64,000 nucleotides of DNA from Allium sativum (taxonomy: Eukaryota; Streptophyta; Magnoliopsida; Asparagales; Amaryllidaceae), in the NCBI GenBank assembly GCA_030737875.1, contig CM060926.1:320328922-320392921 (forward strand). Direction: 5' to 3'. A model generated the notes under the pieces. It worked only from the letters and a program-made list of their open reading frames with translations, did no database searches and was not told the origin of the DNA. This document shows, piece by piece, positions 58,701 through 64,000 of this stretch. Positions within the stretch are counted from its first letter, which is position 1; each line of letters starts with the position of its first letter. The translations under genes were made by a program, and so were the position numbers.

Positions 58701-59673
58701 TTTTTTTTTTCTTTTATTTTAATTTCCATCGTTGACAGTTATGAGCGTAGAGAGAGAGAGAGGTAAGGATATATTAATAAATATATATTTTATTATTTTA
58801 AAACTTCAAAAAGCAACTTTTTATTTCGACCTCAAAACGGGACCCGCCGCCTGTCGTCCGTAGCTAATTACCCCCATTCCGAACACAATGGAATATGTAT
58901 CGTAAGCTGATTCGATCGTTTCGATCAGTTTTCTTCAAAACCAACATATAACTATATATATTGAATTTGAACGCACATTTCAATTTACTGGGGTCACATA
59001 CTAACTCGAAAAATTCCCGAAAAATATTTTCTAGCTTCGTATTGACGATACGGTCCTAACAAAACTAGTTTCGTCAAATTCTGAGACCGTTTGAAAAATG
59101 GTCATTTTCCAGTCGATTAAAATCAACTAAAACTGGTCAAACGCGTTTTCCTTTGCCACGCTCACATATTGATTCGAAAAATTATGAAATTTGGAACCTA
59201 ACAATAATTTGACAACATGGACCTAACAAAACTGGTTTCGTCGAAATCCGAGGTCGTTTGCAAAATTTCTATTTTTAAGGGCCTGAATTCCATAGCGACT
59301 ATTCAGAATTTTCAACTGGACATATCTTTTGATTCCCGCTATGAAATCTCGATTTTTCGGATTCGTTGGAAAGATATTATCAATTAGATTCCATTATTTT
59401 TGGTTTCACTAAAATCCGGATTGTTTTGCACCCGGTATATTCTATTGAAGTTTGAAATCGAATTATCGAACTACCGCGCCATTTTCAATTCTATTTATAA
59501 TTATATATAAATATTTATATTCTAACGACGACGTATATAATATATACGTCGAATCATATTCAAAATAAATTTCTGGTCGATTTTATTTAAAATAATCTAT
59601 TTTAAATGTTCAAAGTTCGCTAAAATTGCCAAAATAAAAATTTTAAACTGGCCCAGATTTTCGGGTTGTTACA

Positions 59674-59690
59674 ATCTCCCCCACTTAAAA
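59674..59690 (-). other. Polypurine tract of the giant-LTR element
   Basis: The minus strand reads TTTTAAGTGGGGGAGAT immediately before the LTR start TGTAACAACCCG. It is preceded by GGGGACGAAAAG, the typical Ty3 pol-end context although no pol remains. Confidence 0.9.
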
Positions 59691-60691
59691 CTTTTCGTCC
59701 CCGAAAAGGAACAAAGTCGAAAGTGGTTTGATTAATCAACTCTACGTTCGATCAGGCTTCCATTCTCCAACTTTTCAGTTTCTGAGAATTTTCAAAATTT
59801 CAAAAATTTGGCTAACACCCTAAATTTTCGAAAAATTTCGCCATAACCTCCCCTGCACCGGGAGCATCGGGGAATTTCAAATAGCTTCCTCGGTCCTTCA
59901 GATCTCAAAAAGAAAAAGAAAAAGCCAAGCGGCTAGCCAATAGGCTCATAAAATCATCATCACCCAAACGAAACAGTAAATTATGTAGTAAACATGTACC
60001 TATTTATCGGGCAAACAAATTTTATTCTCTGTTCTATCCTCCTTGCTATGACCTGTTCAATGTAAGCATATGTATATGCAAGCAAATGCGACCAATTTTC
60101 AATACAATTCAATATTTGATTCAGTTAGGCATAATGGTTCAAAATTTAACCAACAACTAAACAAACAACACAAACATCAATCAATTAGTGGATTAACGTT
60201 TCAAATTCATAAATTTGATATATATAAAGAAAATCATGTTTTGATGCCAAATCACAACCATAGGCCCTATCTAATTTTGGTTCTCACACCAGTCAATAGG
60301 AAATATATAGATATCACACCTTCGAAACACGAATACCAATTCTGATGATGTTCGAACTATCATCAGAATCATCTCCGGGTGACTAGAGTGTGATTCTATA
60401 TCTATCCAGTATATTAAAATTTCGAATACACGCGGATCAGTCGTATACGCAAAATCTATATATACTGGATTGTCCACATCAATATAAATAAATAACCAAA
60501 TACGAATAATTGATTATTTTCAAAACTAAAATTGGTTTTCATTTTAAAAATATACTCTTCAGACTCGTTCTAGGATACTACTGATCCTATCTCTAACGAG
60601 TCATTCTCGTTGGATATTACTAATCCAATTATCTGATGAATTCTTTCGTAGGGTTCTAATGTGCCTTGTTCTCTGAGCTTTGTAAACCAAA
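59691..60691 (-). other. Non-coding internal region of the giant-LTR element
   Basis: About 1 kb between PPT and PBS. The longest open frames (91 codons plus strand at 60070, 68 and 64 codons minus strand) lack recognisable domains and are out of the expected gag position. It keeps the GGGACGAAAAG pol-end signature next to the PPT, suggesting derivation from an autonomous Ty3 element by loss of all coding sequence. Confidence 0.8.
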
Positions 60692-60703
60692 GCTCTGATA
60701 CCA
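60692..60703 (-). other. PBS of the giant-LTR element (initiator tRNA-Met)
   Basis: The minus strand reads TGGTATCAGAGC, an exact match to the plant tRNA-iMet site, two bases after the LTR end ...GGGTTTTCACA. Confidence 0.95.
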
Positions 60704-60705
60704 AC

Positions 60706-63700
60706 TGTGAAAACCCGTAACTTCCCCGTAAAGGAAAGCGTCGGATAGTTCGAGAACAAGCCACAATAGAACGCAGACGGAAGAATATTTCATTGTATAT
60801 TACAATAATGCATCAGATTACAAGAATATACAGAGTATAAATGAATATTACATTCGATAAATATCAGAGATTACAATACATTGTACAGCAGCGGAAAATA
60901 ATACAATACACAACTAGAAGGAGATATACGGATACAAAGCTTTCCGGATATCGTTCCAGCTGTAAACCAGGATCCTGTGAATAAAAATCTGCAAAACCAA
61001 AACTACTAGCTGCCCGTGTCAAAATAAGGGCACCCAGAGTTTAGGTTAAAACAATAAACTCCAGGTCAGTCATGGGACTGGTGTGAGAACTAAAACAGTT
61101 AATCTTTATTTTTAAAGCTAGGTAAATCAAGGGACCACGCCGCATAACACGGAACGAGTTTCCTCCCAAGAACACCAGTGCATATAAGTAAACAGCGCAA
61201 TGCTTTTCTAAAAATGAAGCTATTATAAGACCTAGGTCCCATCACACAATGCAACGCAGCCGAGGATAGGGTTTTCCCTTATAATAGCCAAACATGCTTA
61301 TTACGTTTAAAACAAATCATTTGATACTACTATAAGTGTATAGTGTCAAAACAATTTCAAATCATAAATATCAATCATAGGCGGCATGGGTACCATATAT
61401 CATGTCGCCATACTAGTTCTACAATTAAAACCGCAAATGTCACGTATTTGGAAACTGGATTTCCATCTATGAACCGAGGCAAAAGATAGTCCTCAACCGA
61501 TTCGAGACGCTCTAGCCCGTGTCTCAGGAACAGCCGCAACTGCCCCTTGGATCCTCAGGGCCGGTCCACCGATGTGGATTATTATGCCTGAACACTACGT
61601 CTCCCCACCCTATGGGGTGTAAGTCTGGTCCGTCAGCTGACCAGAATGCATCGGCTGAAACCGATATAACCGAGGCGCCTCGCAACAGCAACAACCACAT
61701 AAGTCAAACTCGTCAGGGCGTGTAAAACCACTGACGCCACTTCTAGCTAGAAAGAAACGCATGCCCTCCCTGACGTCCTCTCCCGTTTTTGGTTCATACC
61801 GGGTGTGAAGCTCGCGAATCAACGTTACACAAAGCTATGCCACAAAGGCCGTGCTTTGATCATCTACCACAAGACTTTGATTTTCAACAGAAGCCTTGAT
61901 CATTTGCCACTTAGGCATGCCACATGGGCAATTCACTCCATGCGTTTGATATCCATCAATATATAACCCCTGAGCTCGTACGTCTCAGAGAAGGGCGTTA
62001 AGCAAGAGAATAAATTCTCCGCCGCCAAACAGATATATATTTAATAGAGATCAATCACACGGACTAAAATCCAATGTCAGACACACAGTCCATTTGCAAG
62101 TCCGTTCTGGGTCTGAACGAGACCGGAGGCACCTAGTACCCCGCATATCCATCGATCTCCAAGTACGTCTGGACGATCACCAACTGTTTCCATCTTCTTG
62201 GGTGTACAGCCCAATCAAGATCATCAGTAATCACCCAAACGACGTGAAGACTTCCGGTCTTCGACCATCGTCTTCATCTTCGACTTATCGTCGTATCAGT
62301 TATTCAGAATGGGATAAACCCGGTCTTTCCGAATAACTCGCGTATATTTTAAATAAGTGTTACACAAACACAACATACGCCTCATTCCAATTCATCAGTC
62401 ACTAACCGTAAATTAATCAAGAGAATAATTTCCCAAATATTAACCCCGAAGGCCGAAACCAACATCAGATCAATATCCAGAAAACCATTCTGCTTGGCCA
62501 ACCGACAGTTAGTTTCTAAATTTCACATTCATAGGGAAAGGTTCCCATTAATTTTATCTAAGATAAATTTCTTGAATTTATTCTTTAATCTATTTTTGAA
62601 TATCAATTCAAACTAGTCGGGATTAGCGGACCTTACCGAAGTAATCATTTATTTTAATTTCCCAATCCCAACCTATTCATCCCATGAAGTAAAACTGGTA
62701 ATACTTCATATCTAACACCACGGTGTTATCGGTAAATTCAATTACCATTTCACGTTCAAATCTAATTAAAGATTTAACTATCGCCTGGAGCAAAACTGGT
62801 GATACTCCATTTTCGATCATTTCAATCTAATTAAAGATTCATTAAAACTCCACTTAGTTTTAATCTTCGATTGGGTTAAAGAATCAGTGTCATTTAAAAC
62901 ACGGTTCACGATAAACCCAAAATCACATTCCATTAATTATTGGGTTAAAGAACAAGTGTTATTTAAAATACTGTCCACGATAAACCCAAAAATCAATATC
63001 AATTCAATTCCAATTAAATATTATTTAATTGGTACACTTTATTAAATCTAAATAAAAAGATTTAATCTTTTCTCTACTGGGTTCAAGAACAGTGTTAGTG
63101 AAGACACCATTCACGACAAACCCAAATCACATTTGATACTCAATACAAGGCTCTGAATAGAAAATATATCGGCTTATATTCAATATCAAATTCTACGATT
63201 AACAAATGTCGTATTGGAAATAACGATATAAATATATATCTTTCAAATTTCCATAACAACACCTGTATAATCACGAATTCCAACATCGAAATATTCCGAA
63301 GACAATTTCGATTCAAATCCACTCCAATGCAATCATTGGATATTCTGGTTATTTTTAAAACCCTTTTTAAATTCAATTTATTTATTTAAAAATAAATAGA
63401 ATTATAATTCTAGTTCAAAACTAGTTCATTTCGATAAAAATCTATTTTTATCTTTTCAAATATGGAGTTTTTCATCCCAATTCTTTCTAAATCATTTCTT
63501 ATGATTTTACACAAATTATTATTATTTTTAATAATTTTATCGAGGCCTGTACAGTCGATTTCCATCAACGGTCATCGAACTGCACTTACATCGACCTTTT
63601 TCAAATTTGATTTGGACATAATTCCAAATCCAACCGTTAGATTTCTAATTTCTAATATTCCTTAGAAAGCTCTTTTCGATACGAACCCAACGGTTCCAGT

Positions 63701-64000
63701 TTTAGGAGAATCCGACGGTCGGATCTCCCGGAATGTCCGTTTGAATAAATGGTCGAATTCACGAACTGCCGCGGCGCGGCGCGTTCTATTCAGGCCATTA
63801 TATTATATATATAATATATATATAATATATTTCGTCGATTTCTATTTAAAACGAATTATATAAATAGTTTTAAATTCGTTTCAAAAGCAATTTCAACTTC
63901 CTTTTCAATTCAAATCAAAATTGAATTCTTCTTTATAAATTCGTTTTAAAATTCATTTCTATTCAATTCAAATTTCAATTCAATTTGAATTCATTTCAAT
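60706..64000 (-). repeat. 5' LTR of the giant-LTR element (copy D2, cut by the window end)
   Basis: Collinear with 53076-56373; only scattered substitutions and a net 3-bp length difference over 3.3 kb. The palindrome region at 63708-63730 reads ATCCGACGGTCGGATCT. Confidence 0.95.

Larger units (their letters stand above)
53076..59673 (-). repeat. 3' LTR of the giant-LTR element (copy D1)
   Basis: In plus-strand reading it starts TGTGAAAACCCGTAAC and ends CAGATTTTCGGGTTGTTACA. It contains a GC-rich island (58390-58700), a CCGACGGTCGG palindrome near 56082, and several tandem arrays. It has no gene; minus-strand open frames such as 53981-54193 recur in D2 only because the LTRs are near-identical. 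Confidence 0.95.
53076..64000 (-). mobile_element. Young non-autonomous Ty3 element with giant LTRs (right end outside window)
   Basis: LTR 53076-59673 (6598 bp), internal region 59674-60705 (1032 bp), and a second LTR from 60706 to beyond the window (3295 bp seen). The two LTRs stay in register at an offset of about 7630 and differ at only about 1-2% of sites by eye. PPT and PBS adjoin the LTRs on the minus strand, which sets the orientation. Total length should be about 14.2 kb. There is no gag or pol, so it is a LARD-like element, with the unusual feature that each LTR is about six times longer than the internal region. Confidence 0.95.

Overview
The window looks like heterochromatic, gene-poor DNA from a flowering plant, probably a eudicot, although the sequence does not identify the species. 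It is strongly AT-rich and has no intact host gene, tRNA or rRNA gene that I could recognise. Almost everything that can be assigned is a transposable element, often nested. The plant call rests on retroelements primed by initiator tRNA-Met, Ty3 elements with Tat-type Gag, Ty1/copia polyprotein remains, a TRIM, and PIF/Harbinger, hAT-like and Mutator-like DNA elements.

Layout. 1-2.75 kb: reverse-strand remnant of a Tat-lineage Ty3 element (LTR end, PBS, broken gag, RNase H scrap). 2.97-10.49 kb: a 3' LTR of another Ty3 element, split by a 4.8-kb solo LTR (3647-8466) with a perfect TTTTC target duplication. 10.5-14.9 kb: unassigned DNA with degenerate tandem repeats. 14.88-20.85 kb: a second, inverted solo LTR of the same giant-LTR family. 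20.85-26.4 kb: AT-rich non-coding DNA leading into a PBS and reverse-strand LTR. 26.71-31.33 kb: a complete Tat-type element (two ~0.8-kb LTRs, TSD GTAAT) holding only a broken gag. 34.98-35.30 kb: a probable Tourist-like MITE. 35.89-40.4 kb: a copia element with a decayed polyprotein and no 3' LTR, into which a complete 696-bp TRIM has inserted (TSD AAGTA). About 41.6-47.2 kb: a diverged long LTR with an uncertain left end. 49.45-50.86 kb: a PIF/Harbinger-like element carrying a Myb/SANT-like gene and two large perfect palindromes. 51.6-52.2 kb: a long-TIR element. 52.47-52.86 kb: a hAT-like MITE with a perfect 8-bp TSD. 53.08 kb to the end: a young element with ~6.6-kb LTRs around a non-coding internal region of only ~1.03 kb, running out of the window.

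How the parts relate. Most of these elements cannot move by themselves. The giant-LTR family, the TRIM, the gag-only Tat element and the small DNA elements all lack the catalytic proteins they need, so partners elsewhere in the genome must supply them. Nesting gives relative ages: the copia element predates the TRIM, the 2.97-10.49 kb LTR predates its solo-LTR insertion, and the element at the right end, whose LTRs are nearly identical, is the youngest large insertion. The most unusual items are the inverted LTR-to-internal size ratio of the giant-LTR family, the duplicated palindrome upstream of the Myb-like gene, and a perfect plant snRNA-promoter-type motif in both TRIM LTRs.
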